Part shown: in pieces, positions 8,066 to 16,295 of the stretch
Numbering within the stretch: position 1 is the first letter of the stretch
Layout: every line of letters starts with the position of its first letter
Position numbers and translations under genes: made by a program
The notes under the pieces: generated by a model
Database searches by the model: none
Seen by the model: only the letters and a program-made list of their open reading frames with translations
Told to the model about the DNA's origin: nothing
Origin: Splendidivirga corallicola
GTDB lineage: Bacteria; Bacteroidota; Bacteroidia; Cytophagales; Cyclobacteriaceae
Length of the DNA: 64,000 nucleotides
Assembly (NCBI GenBank): GCA_030442035.1
Contig: JAUJEA010000002.1
Span: 434,001-498,000, forward strand
Direction: 5' to 3'

Positions 8066-10714
8066 TCAGGTTGCTATGCGATTTTTGAAAGTTTCGAAAG
8101 TTTCTTGTTCCAATATTCTCTTTTCGATAAGGAATTTATACCTATACTTTCTGTATTGCTGTAAAAAGGCATCTTCAAACTCCACAGTTACTCCGTTCTC
8201 TGATGATTCAAATGCCAAAGCCTTTGTTATCTTATCAGTCAATTTTTTACCGATGCTTCCATCAAACCTGGCATAATTCTTAAAATACATGTCGTCTATT
8301 TGAGAACCATTATTGGGAACAAAACATAAGAAGTAATTTGTAGGAAATTGGTACGCTTTTTTTGCTTGTTTATGAGTCATTTGAATCTTGTGTTCCTCTG
8401 GCTTAATAGATTTCATCTCAATGTAGAATTCTTTGGAATCCATCAGTCTTGTGACAATAAAGTCCTGTTCCCCATCGACTTTTTGAATGTCAAATCGGTT
8501 ATCCGTATTTATGATTTGTTGGAACAATTTTTCAAATAGATCACCCGTTTGCTTTTTAAATTCAAATTCCTCTTTTTCTTTTTGGATTTCTTTAAGTGCC
8601 TGCTCACCTAAACGTAGTTTTAATTCTAAGTTTGGATCATTAAGCATTGCAACTTTCGATGGATCCAGATTCGCTAAATCTTCAACCGAAATTTCACCCT
8701 CTCTGTCTTTTCGAAGTAGTTCAGTAAACTGTTTGAGTTTGGCTTCATTTGCAGTTTTATACAAAAGTGTATCTGTCTTCAGACCTTTGAAATATTCTTT
8801 TCTTTTATATGGATTTTCATTGAGCCAATTGAGCAGTTTCGAAAATAAATCTTGTAATTCGTTAGGGGGTTGATCGTTGTGGAGTAATCCCTTTATATTC
8901 TCAACTATGAGCAACGATATGTCTTCAATTGTCCTAGTCTTATTCAGGGGTAATTCTAAATATATTCTTTTGTCTAATAATTCAGTTCTCCAATCAGTTA
9001 TTCCATTCTTGAATTTGGCTGTTAGAGCATGAATATCCTTTAATTCTTCATCAATAGTATCATCATCCAGATAAAGTTCATCTTTGTCTTTGAATTGGCC
9101 AAATTGATTTGGAAGTATCACAGTTCCAGCTTCTCTAAGTAAAGCCTCTTGTTCTTTTGAAATAAGGGATACTAGCTTATTCAACCATATCATAGTTTTT
9201 CCTTCATCGTTCCCAAAAAAATGCTGGCTTAAAGTATGAACATCCCCTTTACTCGAAATAAATTTCGAAAGATGTTTCAAGGACATTTTAGGACATTTCT
9301 CCCATAAAACATTATACCAAGAATGAACCTCCTTCTTTGGAGGAAGAAGTGGAGACATGATTTCATTCATTAAATCCCACATTTCTTCTCTAATATCTTC
9401 CTTGGGATTACTTGGAAACATCACTCTTGTGTTTTCTGTAAGAATTGAAATTCTACCTTTAACAGGGTTGTCAACAAGAGGAATATTTAATATGAAGCTT
9501 TTGATTGGGTTTTGAATTTTCTCTTCAAACCAAGTTTTGTCCATGTCCGGAACTTGTGGAGAATCCTTTAAAGTATCGAGTAAAAGAAATGTGTTCTTTA
9601 GACCAACATCAGAAATCTGCTTGGCTAGAGGTTCAAATAACTCAACTGCATTTTCGAATATTTCCCTATTTACTTGCCCTTCAACAGTGTTTGCAAGCCA
9701 AATTCCATCACGTTCTTCTTTTGGTATGAATGATTCAGAGTTTAGAACTACGGGAAATGGGAAATCATTTCCTCCGATTAACGGAAATGGGCAAAATAAA
9801 ATAGGATGATGCTCTGGAAGTTCTTTAATAAGGTTGATCTCCCCAAATTCTTCTACTTCTACACCTAAATCGATACTTCCATCTGAGCTTATTAATAATT
9901 TGATTTCTTCATGGGTAGGATTATCAGATGTTGATTTTTCAATGACAACTTCCTTTATCCTTTCATTTATCAGCTTGGTTTTTGAGTCAGCTTTTTTGTA
10001 ACGGATAGTTGTATTAGAAATTTCATCCTGGATATTCACACTTCGCACCTTTGGAATAAATGAAAGGGCAAAGGGCAAGGAAGTTTGTAAATCATTGATC
10101 GATTCAAGGACTAAGTCCAGAAGTTCATTCTCTATGGGATAGGTAAAAAGCGTATCGAAGTGATTCTGATTGTATACGTATCCATTTTTTTGAGTTCTAT
10201 TCTCTCGAAAGTCCTGCCATGTTTTATTGATACTCTTTGCAAGTTCGGTTTTGTCCGTAGCTGATCTATCCAATTTAAAGTTAAAGTCATATGGTATGTT
10301 GTCTTTTAGATAGATCCCCTTTACATGAATGGTTTTAGATAGAATATGAGTTGCAAGAAAGCCAGTTCCGAATCGTCCGGATTTGTCTGAATTTTCTTCC
10401 TCCTCTTTATCAGAATATGGAAAGATTAGGTTTTTGGCATCCTGATATCTGAACGGATTTCCGTTATGGTAGAACTGAATCAACAGTTGCCCAGTTTCAT
10501 CTCTAGAGAGCTTAAGAATTGCATCAACTCTCTCATCTTGTTTTACAGCATCTTTGGCATTTTGCAAGAGTTCCCAAAACCATCTTCTTTTTGCAATTTC
10601 TGGTCGGTTGCGAACCTTAGTTAGTTTGTCGTTAATGTCTTTTGCAGACAGCTTGAATACTACGTCAAATAGTTCCTGTACTTCCTCCTGATTATAAGTT
10701 GATTCTTGCGTCAT
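8066..10714 (-). CDS. Sacsin-type GHKL ATPase with C-terminal nuclease-like (DUF3883-like) domain
   Basis: An 882-residue protein. Residues 48-56 (ELLQNAKDA) are the N-box and 113-123 (GRFGTGFLATH) the glycine-rich lid of a GHKL/Hsp90-type ATPase, as in sacsin N-terminal repeats. The middle is a long region without recognisable motifs. The C-terminal ~120 residues (after GDLFEKLFQQII) contain EQDFIVTRL...FYIEMKS, a D-x(n)-E-x-K pattern typical of the PD-(D/E)XK/DUF3883 fold. Known biology: this architecture is frequent in defence islands, and some members are restriction-like anti-phage factors. It is the only large gene in its module; repeat R-C follows it and a relict attC-like site precedes it. 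The ATPase fold is firm; the nuclease activity is an inference. Confidence 0.75.
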   Translation of the reverse strand: MTQESTYNQEEVQELFDVVFKLSAKDINDKLTKVRNRPEIAKRRWFWELLQNAKDAVKQDERVDAILKLSRDETGQLLIQFYHNGNPFRYQDAKNLIFPYSDKEEEENSDKSGRFGTGFLATHILSKTIHVKGIYLKDNIPYDFNFKLDRSATDKTELAKSINKTWQDFRENRTQKNGYVYNQNHFDTLFTYPIENELLDLVLESINDLQTSLPFALSFIPKVRSVNIQDEISNTTIRYKKADSKTKLINERIKEVVIEKSTSDNPTHEEIKLLISSDGSIDLGVEVEEFGEINLIKELPEHHPILFCPFPLIGGNDFPFPVVLNSESFIPKEERDGIWLANTVEGQVNREIFENAVELFEPLAKQISDVGLKNTFLLLDTLKDSPQVPDMDKTWFEEKIQNPIKSFILNIPLVDNPVKGRISILTENTRVMFPSNPKEDIREEMWDLMNEIMSPLLPPKKEVHSWYNVLWEKCPKMSLKHLSKFISSKGDVHTLSQHFFGNDEGKTMIWLNKLVSLISKEQEALLREAGTVILPNQFGQFKDKDELYLDDDTIDEELKDIHALTAKFKNGITDWRTELLDKRIYLELPLNKTRTIEDISLLIVENIKGLLHNDQPPNELQDLFSKLLNWLNENPYKRKEYFKGLKTDTLLYKTANEAKLKQFTELLRKDREGEISVEDLANLDPSKVAMLNDPNLELKLRLGEQALKEIQKEKEEFEFKKQTGDLFEKLFQQIINTDNRFDIQKVDGEQDFIVTRLMDSKEFYIEMKSIKPEEHKIQMTHKQAKKAYQFPTNYFLCFVPNNGSQIDDMYFKNYARFDGSIGKKLTDKITKALAFESSENGVTVEFEDAFLQQYRKYRYKFLIEKRILEQETFETFKNRIAT

Positions 10715-10724
10715 GTGAGTATTG

Positions 10725-10815
10725 GTGTTATCATCTAACTAACATCCGTAGCTGGATTTTTCCAATTTCTATAAAAATATCTATCAGCACTTACCTTTAC
10801 AAGTGTTTGCTAGAG
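10725..10815 (-). other. Decayed integron attC-like site
   Basis: This region aligns with the intact attC-like site at 14706-14815. It shares GCTGGA, TCTATAAAA and ACCTTT, as well as AGTGTTTG at the gene-proximal end, but has lost about 26 bases that include one hairpin arm. As in the intact site, it begins immediately after the stop codon of a - strand gene (the one ending at 10822). This supports an ancient gene-cassette origin for that gene. Confidence 0.5.
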
Positions 10816-10821
10816 GGCTTT

Positions 10822-11502
10822 TCAGTGTTCCCAATCTCGACACGCAATTCCTTTTTTCACTCTAACTTCTAAAGAGTTTTCTGTCGCATACTTCAACATT
10901 GCAAACCTTAGAGTTCTGGGATAAAAAAATCCCACTGCAGACTCAAAGTTTGAAAATTTTCCAAAAATGCCTGCATCCGATAATATTTCAGCTGTGGAAG
11001 ATGTACAACGCTGGCCAAAAAACGCATAATCATAAGGTTCTTTATGATAGTAATGCTCCATTATTGAGTCCAGTCTGTTGTATTGTTTTAATGAAATTGG
11101 GATTTCAATGGTTGTTATCATTTCATCAGTTACCCCATCAATCCATATATTCCGATGCTTCTTTTCAAATTTTGAATTGAGGTTATCTGAAAGTACAAAC
11201 ACATGTATAGGCAATGAATCGTATAGGAAGCCATAAACATAGTTATTTAGTTCTAATTCTACATGCCCACCAAGCTTCCCACCAAGTCGGCTTTTTGAAT
11301 AGGAACAATCTTGTTTAACTGTTGATCCGTGAATAAAGTGAAGTCTAAGGGTATCGGAAATCTCCTGGACATTTGGAATTCTTGATGAGATCACTCTCGT
11401 TTTCACCTTATGAGAAATTGTGAGACTGATGATGAGGATAAACAACAACAGTGTAATGAATACCCTACTCACCTTCCTTACAAAACTTGTAAACCTTCTC
11501 AT
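10822..11502 (-). CDS. Membrane-anchored DUF4105-like protein
   Basis: A 226-residue protein with one N-terminal membrane helix (~15-30) and the rest outside. The motifs GGHVELELNNYVYGF (near residue 75) and YAFFGQRCTSSTAEIL (near residue 160) place a histidine and a cysteine as in the NlpC/P60-like (papain-fold) hydrolases of the DUF4105 type. I infer a Cys-His hydrolase acting in the periplasm; the substrate is unknown. Its start overlaps the upstream gene by 38 bases. A decayed attC-like site directly follows the stop, so it was probably acquired as a gene cassette. Confidence 0.5.
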   Translation of the reverse strand: MRRFTSFVRKVSRVFITLLLFILIISLTISHKVKTRVISSRIPNVQEISDTLRLHFIHGSTVKQDCSYSKSRLGGKLGGHVELELNNYVYGFLYDSLPIHVFVLSDNLNSKFEKKHRNIWIDGVTDEMITTIEIPISLKQYNRLDSIMEHYYHKEPYDYAFFGQRCTSSTAEILSDAGIFGKFSNFESAVGFFYPRTLRFAMLKYATENSLEVRVKKGIACRDWEH

Positions 11503-12034
11503 TTAGTTTCCTTCGAAATTTTACAAACTGCCAACCAATAGCCCCAAATATCCCTATTAGAGTTAAACCTCCAATAAGGTTAAATAGGTTGTAGTTGGAC
11601 ATTACAATTGCATAAATTATTGTTGACAATATCATTGCCGGAAATGATACCGAATTGATTTTGGTGAAAGGATTTGATAGAAGTAGATATTTTTTCGCAA
11701 CATTGGAGTATTTCAGACATCCATCTACCATTTTGTTATTTAGTATCTCTTGTAGATACTCCCTATATCCCTGTGCTACAATTGCTCGGGAGTAGTGATA
11801 AAGGATATGACTAAACAGAAATAATGGTATTATGGGTATAATTAAGAGAAATTCATCACTTACTTTTTTTGTAAGTGTAAACCCAATTGCACCCCCTAAA
11901 ATAGCTATTGAAATTTGAAGAATAATATCTTGCCTTGACAAAAAACCTTCTATTCTTTGGTTCGCAAGATTGTATTCATTGAGAATAATATCAATTTCCT
12001 TTTCTATTGGTATTATGGTTTCTTGTATACTCAT
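11465..12034 (-). CDS. Four-helix membrane protein, 189 aa
   Basis: Methionine 20 of the longer open frame (base 12034, MSIQETIIPIEKEID) is the likely start, because upstream bases fall in repeat R-A. The protein has two helix pairs (ISIAILGGAIGFTL / LLIIPIIPLFLFSHILY, then VSFPAMILSTIIYAIVM / LIGGLTLIGIFGAIGW) separated by a cytoplasmic stretch. Its N-terminus (EYNLANQRIEGFLSRQ) resembles that of the membrane protein at 14140 (EYKELRQEIRTLLSRQ), so the two are probably distant relatives. Small proteins of this shape (SLATT-like) occur as membrane effectors in defence loci, but no partner is evident here. Confidence 0.55.
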   Translation of the reverse strand: MSIQETIIPIEKEIDIILNEYNLANQRIEGFLSRQDIILQISIAILGGAIGFTLTKKVSDEFLLIIPIIPLFLFSHILYHYSRAIVAQGYREYLQEILNNKMVDGCLKYSNVAKKYLLLSNPFTKINSVSFPAMILSTIIYAIVMSNYNLFNLIGGLTLIGIFGAIGWQFVKFRRKLNEKVYKFCKEGE

Positions 12035-12048
12035 GGTCTTTAAAAATT

Positions 12049-12277
12049 TGCTAAATACCAATGTGGCATTTATTCTACAATACTGTCGCAAATAAAGTAC
12101 ACTAATCCAAAATCACATAGCTTTACACTCTTGCAATAAATGTGGTCGATGAAATATTTGACAAATTAACCTTTCAAATATTTTATTAACAACCGTAGAA
12201 ATACCCATTCTCTAGTTTTTACTAACTTCCATGTCTGTCACTAAACCAATATAGTCGTAGGAGTCATAAGCATGGAG
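12049..12277. repeat. Dispersed repeat R-A, copy 1
   Basis: This 229-base segment aligns without large gaps with 15504-15732, and its right end aligns with 37480-37522. Shared blocks include TTTATTCTACAATA, TTATTAACAACCGTAGAAAT and AGTCGTAGGAGT. On the - strand its first third is the 3' end of a decayed reading frame (HAYDSYDYIGLVTDM, then a stop). It lies immediately upstream of a - strand module. Confidence 0.8.
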
Positions 12278-12284
12278 GATGGTA

Positions 12285-12827
12285 TCATAGCAAAGCTTCT
12301 TTGTATTTTAAAAGTCGATATTCAAAGGTTCCTGAAATCAATTTTGAATTGAGTAATTTCTTGTATTCATGCAGAGTTGCAATGTATGTGTTTGCTGCTG
12401 GAGAAGGAGAAAGCAAAACTATTGTTGGAATCCCTAGATTTGTAAACTGAGAGCTAAAGTGCTTATCAACAAATTTACTAGTGAAGAAAATAGTATCAAT
12501 TCCCTTGCTCAAACAAAGTTTGATGTTGTCAAGATTGTACTCGATGATTTCAAGATTAGAATCTGAACAATTCCCTTTTTTTCTCTTTATCTTGAGGGCA
12601 ATATCTGTTATTCCTATTCTGTTTTTTCTACACAACTCTTCTTTATGATTTCGGGTCTTCGCAGGAAGTTGAAAGACCTTAGATAGAAGTTCCCAAAAAT
12701 CATTTTTTCCACTTCCGCTATAGAACCAATCACCATAATCAATTCCATTGAAGCACGGAAAGCTTCCGATTATTAGTTTGTTCGGGTTTTCAGGGAGAAA
12801 ATATTTGAATGGATGTTCTTCTATCAT
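12285..12827 (-). CDS. Uracil-DNA-glycosylase-superfamily-like protein
   Basis: A 180-residue cytoplasmic protein. Residues ~12-50 (KLIIGSFPCFNG, then GDWFYSGSGKNDFWELL) fit the start of the UDG superfamily fold: a strand ending in GSFP, followed by N-x-F-W. A second strand (KGIDTIFFTSKF) and LLSPSPAAN near residue 135 correspond to the downstream motif region. Known members remove uracil or hypoxanthine from DNA. The catalytic Asp/Asn of motif A is not clear, so the substrate is uncertain. The 3' end directly abuts repeat R-A. Confidence 0.5.
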   Translation of the reverse strand: MIEEHPFKYFLPENPNKLIIGSFPCFNGIDYGDWFYSGSGKNDFWELLSKVFQLPAKTRNHKEELCRKNRIGITDIALKIKRKKGNCSDSNLEIIEYNLDNIKLCLSKGIDTIFFTSKFVDKHFSSQFTNLGIPTIVLLSPSPAANTYIATLHEYKKLLNSKLISGTFEYRLLKYKEALL

Positions 12828-12904
12828 TTCGAGTTTAGATCATGTACCCCAACGGCCTGGCTAAAGGCTACTTAAGTGGACTGTAGCTTTTTTTGTGCAC
12901 AGTT
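12828..12904. terminator. Short hairpin between two - strand genes
   Basis: GGCTAC (near 12866) and GTAGC (near 12884) form a small stem followed by a run of T on the + strand. On the transcribed - strand the T run becomes leading A, so it does not look like a factor-independent terminator for the flanking genes. It could be bidirectional or incidental. Confidence 0.2.
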
Positions 12905-13948
12905 TTAGTTTATTTCACCAAGATACTCAGACATTACCCATCCTTGTCGACCTTCTGGCGTTGTAATTTCAGTCCAAGTTCCTTGCGTTTGAAGAACTCT
13001 TACGAAAGAACCTTTAGCTAGACTTGATCTCCTTTGCCCATTTTTGTTGGCATTCGCACGAACATATAAGATACTCGGAGTTGTTCGTTTATATAGTTTC
13101 TTGGCAAACTCACTAAATGGACTGTTAAGAATTAGTCTTCTAAATTCTTCCTGTCCTTGGGAAGAGTCAGTTGTTCGAATAGTAATCTTTATGCTGATGT
13201 TTCTCAATCTATCAGGGTTATAAATCTTAGCAATCATAGGTCTAGGGTCTCTGCCATGAATTCTAATAGTTTCTTCAAAAAAACCATTGCCTGTTCCATC
13301 GTGAAGAGGATATTCTTTTTCACCAGCTTGTAATTTAAGGTTCACCAAATCACTTGCTTGTATATCATCAGATTCAGGATAAACAACAAAATGAAATTGA
13401 TCACCCCAGTACAATTGCATTTGATCATAATGTAAAGAAGGAATGCTCAATGTTCTCTGCCCATTCAGATGTAAAACAGTTTGGTCCGTTTCTCTTGGAC
13501 GTAAAATGGCAAGTTTAAATGCTGCCTCTATAGAAGCAAGTTGTTGAGAACCAATACGGTCTATAACGTCAGCAAGTTTCGAAGATGTTGAATCCAGTTT
13601 CGCTTGAAGATCTTTTGTTTGAATGACTTGAGAGTCAATTTTTGATTGTAAATCTTGTATTTCGTTTAGCTGCAAAGCTATTCGCTCTCTTTGCTTCTTG
13701 TTCTCACGTTCCAATACTACCTTCTTCTCTTCGTCAACTTTTGAGATTTGATGACTCCTCACCTCCTTAATAACCCCTGTTGCGAAAGTAATAAATAATG
13801 CTATCAGAGCAATCCAGCCTCTTTTGGTCACTCGTTTCAATATTGGTTCTTCACCTTCAACCCATGTATCTCCACCAAAGGCAGCCAATGTTCCAACAAG
13901 TCCAAAAACCGCGATCAGTATGTTAGCAATTATCATTTGTTCTTGCAT
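12905..13948 (-). CDS. Membrane protein with coiled coil and C-terminal SH3 domain
   Basis: A 347-residue protein with two N-terminal membrane helices (~7-25 and ~45-62), a periplasmic or cytoplasmic coiled coil (~72-135, heptads with LQ/LD), a beta-rich middle (~150-265) and a bacterial SH3 domain at ~285-345 (LYVRANANKNGQ, then GSFVRVLQ, GRQGWVMSEYLG). SH3 domains of this type bind peptidoglycan or proteins. No enzymatic motif is seen. It stands alone between the UDG-like and membrane-protein genes, with ~190 bases of AT-rich DNA upstream. It is probably an accessory cell-envelope protein. Confidence 0.6.
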   Translation of the reverse strand: MQEQMIIANILIAVFGLVGTLAAFGGDTWVEGEEPILKRVTKRGWIALIALFITFATGVIKEVRSHQISKVDEEKKVVLERENKKQRERIALQLNEIQDLQSKIDSQVIQTKDLQAKLDSTSSKLADVIDRIGSQQLASIEAAFKLAILRPRETDQTVLHLNGQRTLSIPSLHYDQMQLYWGDQFHFVVYPESDDIQASDLVNLKLQAGEKEYPLHDGTGNGFFEETIRIHGRDPRPMIAKIYNPDRLRNISIKITIRTTDSSQGQEEFRRLILNSPFSEFAKKLYKRTTPSILYVRANANKNGQRRSSLAKGSFVRVLQTQGTWTEITTPEGRQGWVMSEYLGEIN

Positions 13949-14139
13949 TTATTGTGCAACCTCTTGATAAAAAATAAGAAGTAAATAGCACCTTGTTTTT
14001 CCTGACCTACGAGCCAAGAGCTATTTCTAAATTTATGTTTTACTTGGTGGATTAACCGGAATCCAATGAACTTTCGAATTACAAATCTGCCCTATGTTTA
14101 TTTCTCTATTGTTATATGCTTTATTTTTAAACATTAGGA

Positions 14140-14688
14140 CTAAGCCAACAAATTGTCTTTCACTTTCAACCAATTCTCCTTCTCCGAATTTTCCCCCTTC
14201 ATAGCAACTCTGTAACTGTAATATCCTAAGATTATGAATATTAACCCAAACAAAATGGTCAAGATGATTGCCAAATTAATGTTGTTATTATAGCATCTTA
14301 CAACACCATATGTCGAATGGAACACAAATAGAATTAATATATCTGAATTGTTTATAAGTCTTAATAGTTTGGATAATAATCCTTTTGAGAAATTGTTTTG
14401 CCTTGATAGAGTTTCGTACCTTAAATTAGCAACGTCTTCTTCAATGAATATTTCGATATAAGTAGAGAGTCTAAAAACCGCCATTATTCTTCTTAATTCA
14501 CTTAACCAAAGAAGGCCGATTAAAAATGCGGATAAAAGGGATATTAAATATAATTCTTTTACTGTGGTTATGGCACCAAATACTCCTAAGGTAATGACAT
14601 AAGCAAAATTCTTAATGTTGTGTTGCCTAGATAATAATGTTCTTATCTCTTGCCTTAGTTCCTTATATTCTTCGATCTTTTCGTCCAT
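14140..14688 (-). CDS. Four-helix membrane protein, 182 aa, likely cassette gene
   Basis: The first 18 residues are a charged helix, then come two membrane helices (FAYVITLGVFGAITTV, LISLLSAFLIGLLWL), a cytoplasmic segment, and two more (ILILFVFHSTYGVV, LAIILTILFGLIFIILGYY). The N-terminus resembles that of the protein ending at 11465. The ATG lies 18 bases after the attC-like site at 14706, the normal position for the next gene of an integron array. SLATT-like membrane effectors of defence systems have this size and shape, but no partner is next to it, so the function is open. Confidence 0.55.
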   Translation of the reverse strand: MDEKIEEYKELRQEIRTLLSRQHNIKNFAYVITLGVFGAITTVKELYLISLLSAFLIGLLWLSELRRIMAVFRLSTYIEIFIEEDVANLRYETLSRQNNFSKGLLSKLLRLINNSDILILFVFHSTYGVVRCYNNNINLAIILTILFGLIFIILGYYSYRVAMKGENSEKENWLKVKDNLLA

Positions 14689-14705
14689 TTCCTATTGCCA
14701 TCAAC

Positions 14706-14815
14706 GCCCAACTATCATCCAGAAGCTGGACTTTTCAAATGTCTATAAAAGTATCTTATCGCACCGACCTTTGCCAATAACTTAGTTAGCTTCTGGATGA
14801 TAGTGTTTGTTAGGC
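14706..14815 (-). other. Integron attC-like recombination site
   Basis: On the - strand the site starts with GCCTAAC (R'', RYYYAAC; + strand 14809-14815) and ends with GTTGGGC (R', GTTRRRY; + strand 14706-14712). The arms ACTATCATCCAGAAGCT (14711-14727) and AGCTTCTGGATGATAGT (14788-14804) are perfectly complementary over 17 bases, with a six-base bulge on one side. It begins three bases after the upstream stop codon and ends shortly before the next ATG, as in integron cassettes. No integrase gene is in the window. Confidence 0.75.
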
Positions 14816-14817
14816 AG

Positions 14818-15465
14818 CTAATCCTTTATGCATTTAATTCGAAATCCACATGGACTTGATGAGCTACATGGATTATTGAAAACTTCTATGTTCATCAAAG
14901 CATGATTTTCTGCTCTTGTCCCATATTTCAAAGAATAAACAAATCCTTCTCCATCCCACCAATAGCAGTTTCTATCTCTGGAAATTCGGAATTCACCATT
15001 TTCGATAACGAATGTCTTGTTACCATCATATGTCCAACTCATTTCCCATTTGCTTGTACCAATACTTTCTAACATGTCACTAAATTTTGGTGTAGAGCTG
15101 GGAAATTTATTCTCTTTTAATGCAGAGAAAAACATTTCCAATTCAACTATATCTCCACTGTCAGGAATTTTGTAACCCTCAGGAGCAAGCCCTCTTTTAT
15201 CCAAAATGGCAGCCTTGTTGTAAATATATCCGTTCCTATCACCCGTTGGTTTTCTAAATGCTGGTATATTCTTATTCGCTGCTTCGACCCATTCAGAATC
15301 AGAAGACACTTGTTTAATAGGTTCGCCATTTGCAAACTCATCTACTTCCAAATTTTGCGAGAACCAAAATTGATCACCAATTGAAATAGCTTCTGGTCTA
15401 CTACATGAAATAACTACGAGTACGGTTGTAAAAACAGAAAGTAGATTGACTGATTTCTTTATCAT
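14818..15465 (-). CDS. FISUMP-domain lipoprotein on a gene cassette
   Basis: The start at 15465 (MIKKSVNLLSVFTTVLVVISC) gives a signal peptide with a lipobox cysteine at residue 21; an upstream GTG would add 18 unrelated residues. The mature part carries the Fibrobacter succinogenes major-paralogous (FISUMP) pattern: IGDQFWFSQNLEVDEF, Y-I-Y-N-K-A-A, APEGYKIPDSGDI, YWWDGEGFVYSL, CGFRIKCIKD. These are surface lipoproteins of unknown function, common in Bacteroidota. GTTAGGC lies upstream at 15493-15499 (- strand) and an attC-like site follows the stop, so the gene is a complete mobile cassette of about 790 bases. Confidence 0.8.
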   Translation of the reverse strand: MIKKSVNLLSVFTTVLVVISCSRPEAISIGDQFWFSQNLEVDEFANGEPIKQVSSDSEWVEAANKNIPAFRKPTGDRNGYIYNKAAILDKRGLAPEGYKIPDSGDIVELEMFFSALKENKFPSSTPKFSDMLESIGTSKWEMSWTYDGNKTFVIENGEFRISRDRNCYWWDGEGFVYSLKYGTRAENHALMNIEVFNNPCSSSSPCGFRIKCIKD

Positions 15466-15503
15466 TTCGAAGTATTTACTATTACAGGTGCTGCCTAACA
15501 ACA

Positions 15504-15732
15504 ATTGACTAAATACCACTGTGATATTTATTCTACAATATCGCGAATAAAGTGTACTAATCTTAAATCACATAACTTACACACTCACAACAAATATGGT
15601 CAAATGAAATATTTAACAAACTACCCTTTTAAATATTTATTAACAACCGTAGAAATACGCATTCTGGTATTTTTACTAATTCCCATGTCAGTCGCTAAAC
15701 TAATATAGTCGTAGGAGTTATAGGCATGGGGG
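15504..15732. repeat. Dispersed repeat R-A, copy 2
   Basis: This is the partner of 12049-12277, equal in length (229 bases) and similar throughout. On the - strand it contains an open reading frame end (HAYNSYDYISLATDMGISKN) that is interrupted by a stop in copy 1. Copy 2 abuts the GTTAGGC boundary of the FISUMP cassette, so the cassette inserted right next to the repeat. Confidence 0.8.
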
Positions 15733-15780
15733 AACACTTGCACTGGAGGGGGCTGAAGATTTGCACCAAATGTTCTTTGT

Positions 15781-15990
15781 CTATTCTTCATCCCACCAAA
15801 CTGCTGTGAAATCAATTTCATCGCCCTTGATATGCAAATTCTTTTTGATTTTGTTCTGTATTTCTGCTTCACGCCATTTTATAAATGATCTGTATTTACG
15901 AAAATCTAGTAGTTCGCGATCTATGAGTGACTTTCCCTATACGGAATCCTCAACATCAGAAAAGTACTCTTTAGGATGTTTGTTGGACTT
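15781..15990 (-). pseudogene. Decayed gene fragment
   Basis: The - strand reads SLIDRELLDFRKYRSFI, then WREAEIQNKIKKNLHIKGD and a C-terminus EIDFTAVWWDEE before a stop at 15781-15783. Upstream the frame is broken by an in-frame stop (near 15942) with coding-like residues on the far side. It is the 3' end of an unidentified gene that lost its start. It sits between R-A copy 2 and the IS21-like repeats, in a scar-rich region. Confidence 0.4.
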
Positions 15991-16074
15991 ATTTTGATTC
16001 TTTGTCTTGGACAATATCCAGAAGTTGCCATAAGTGTTTATTTCCGACGAATAACGCTAAAACAACTCTTGAAA

Positions 16075-16144
16075 AGTGGCACATTTTGGAGTGATACGAC
16101 TGGCACATTTTCAGTGATATGAGTGGCACATTTTGAAGTGATAT
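16075..16144. repeat. Three tandem ~23-base units, IS21-family-like end
   Basis: AGTGGCACATTTTGGAGTGATAC (16075), ACTGGCACATTTTCAGTGATAT (16099) and AGTGGCACATTTTGAAGTGATAT (16122) are near-identical units read in the same direction. IS21-family elements carry several such repeats at each end to bind the transposase. No istA/istB gene is nearby, so this is probably a relict end. A similar two-unit array lies at 39998-40043. Confidence 0.55.
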
Positions 16145-16170
16145 ATCCACTTTATCCTGATTTGAGTGGA

Positions 16171-16262
16171 AAGGCTATGAACCTGTACTTTCCACTACAG
16201 AAAACCTAATCCCCGGTTCAGTTGAATCGCTGTACAAGAGGCCAATACGTAAAATGGTGAGA
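16171..16262. repeat. Dispersed repeat R-C, copy 2
   Basis: This copy is homologous to 7912-7992 (see there). It lies between the IS21-like repeats and the 3' end of the GIY-YIG gene, again at the downstream border of a - strand module. Confidence 0.65.
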
Positions 16263-16295
16263 GGCGAACTGGTGATCAGTCTTCCGTCAGTCGCC

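Noticed and set aside
12828-12904. A third attC-like site downstream of the SH3 gene
   Set aside because: GTTGGGG is near-consensus, but no matching R'' or arms were found.
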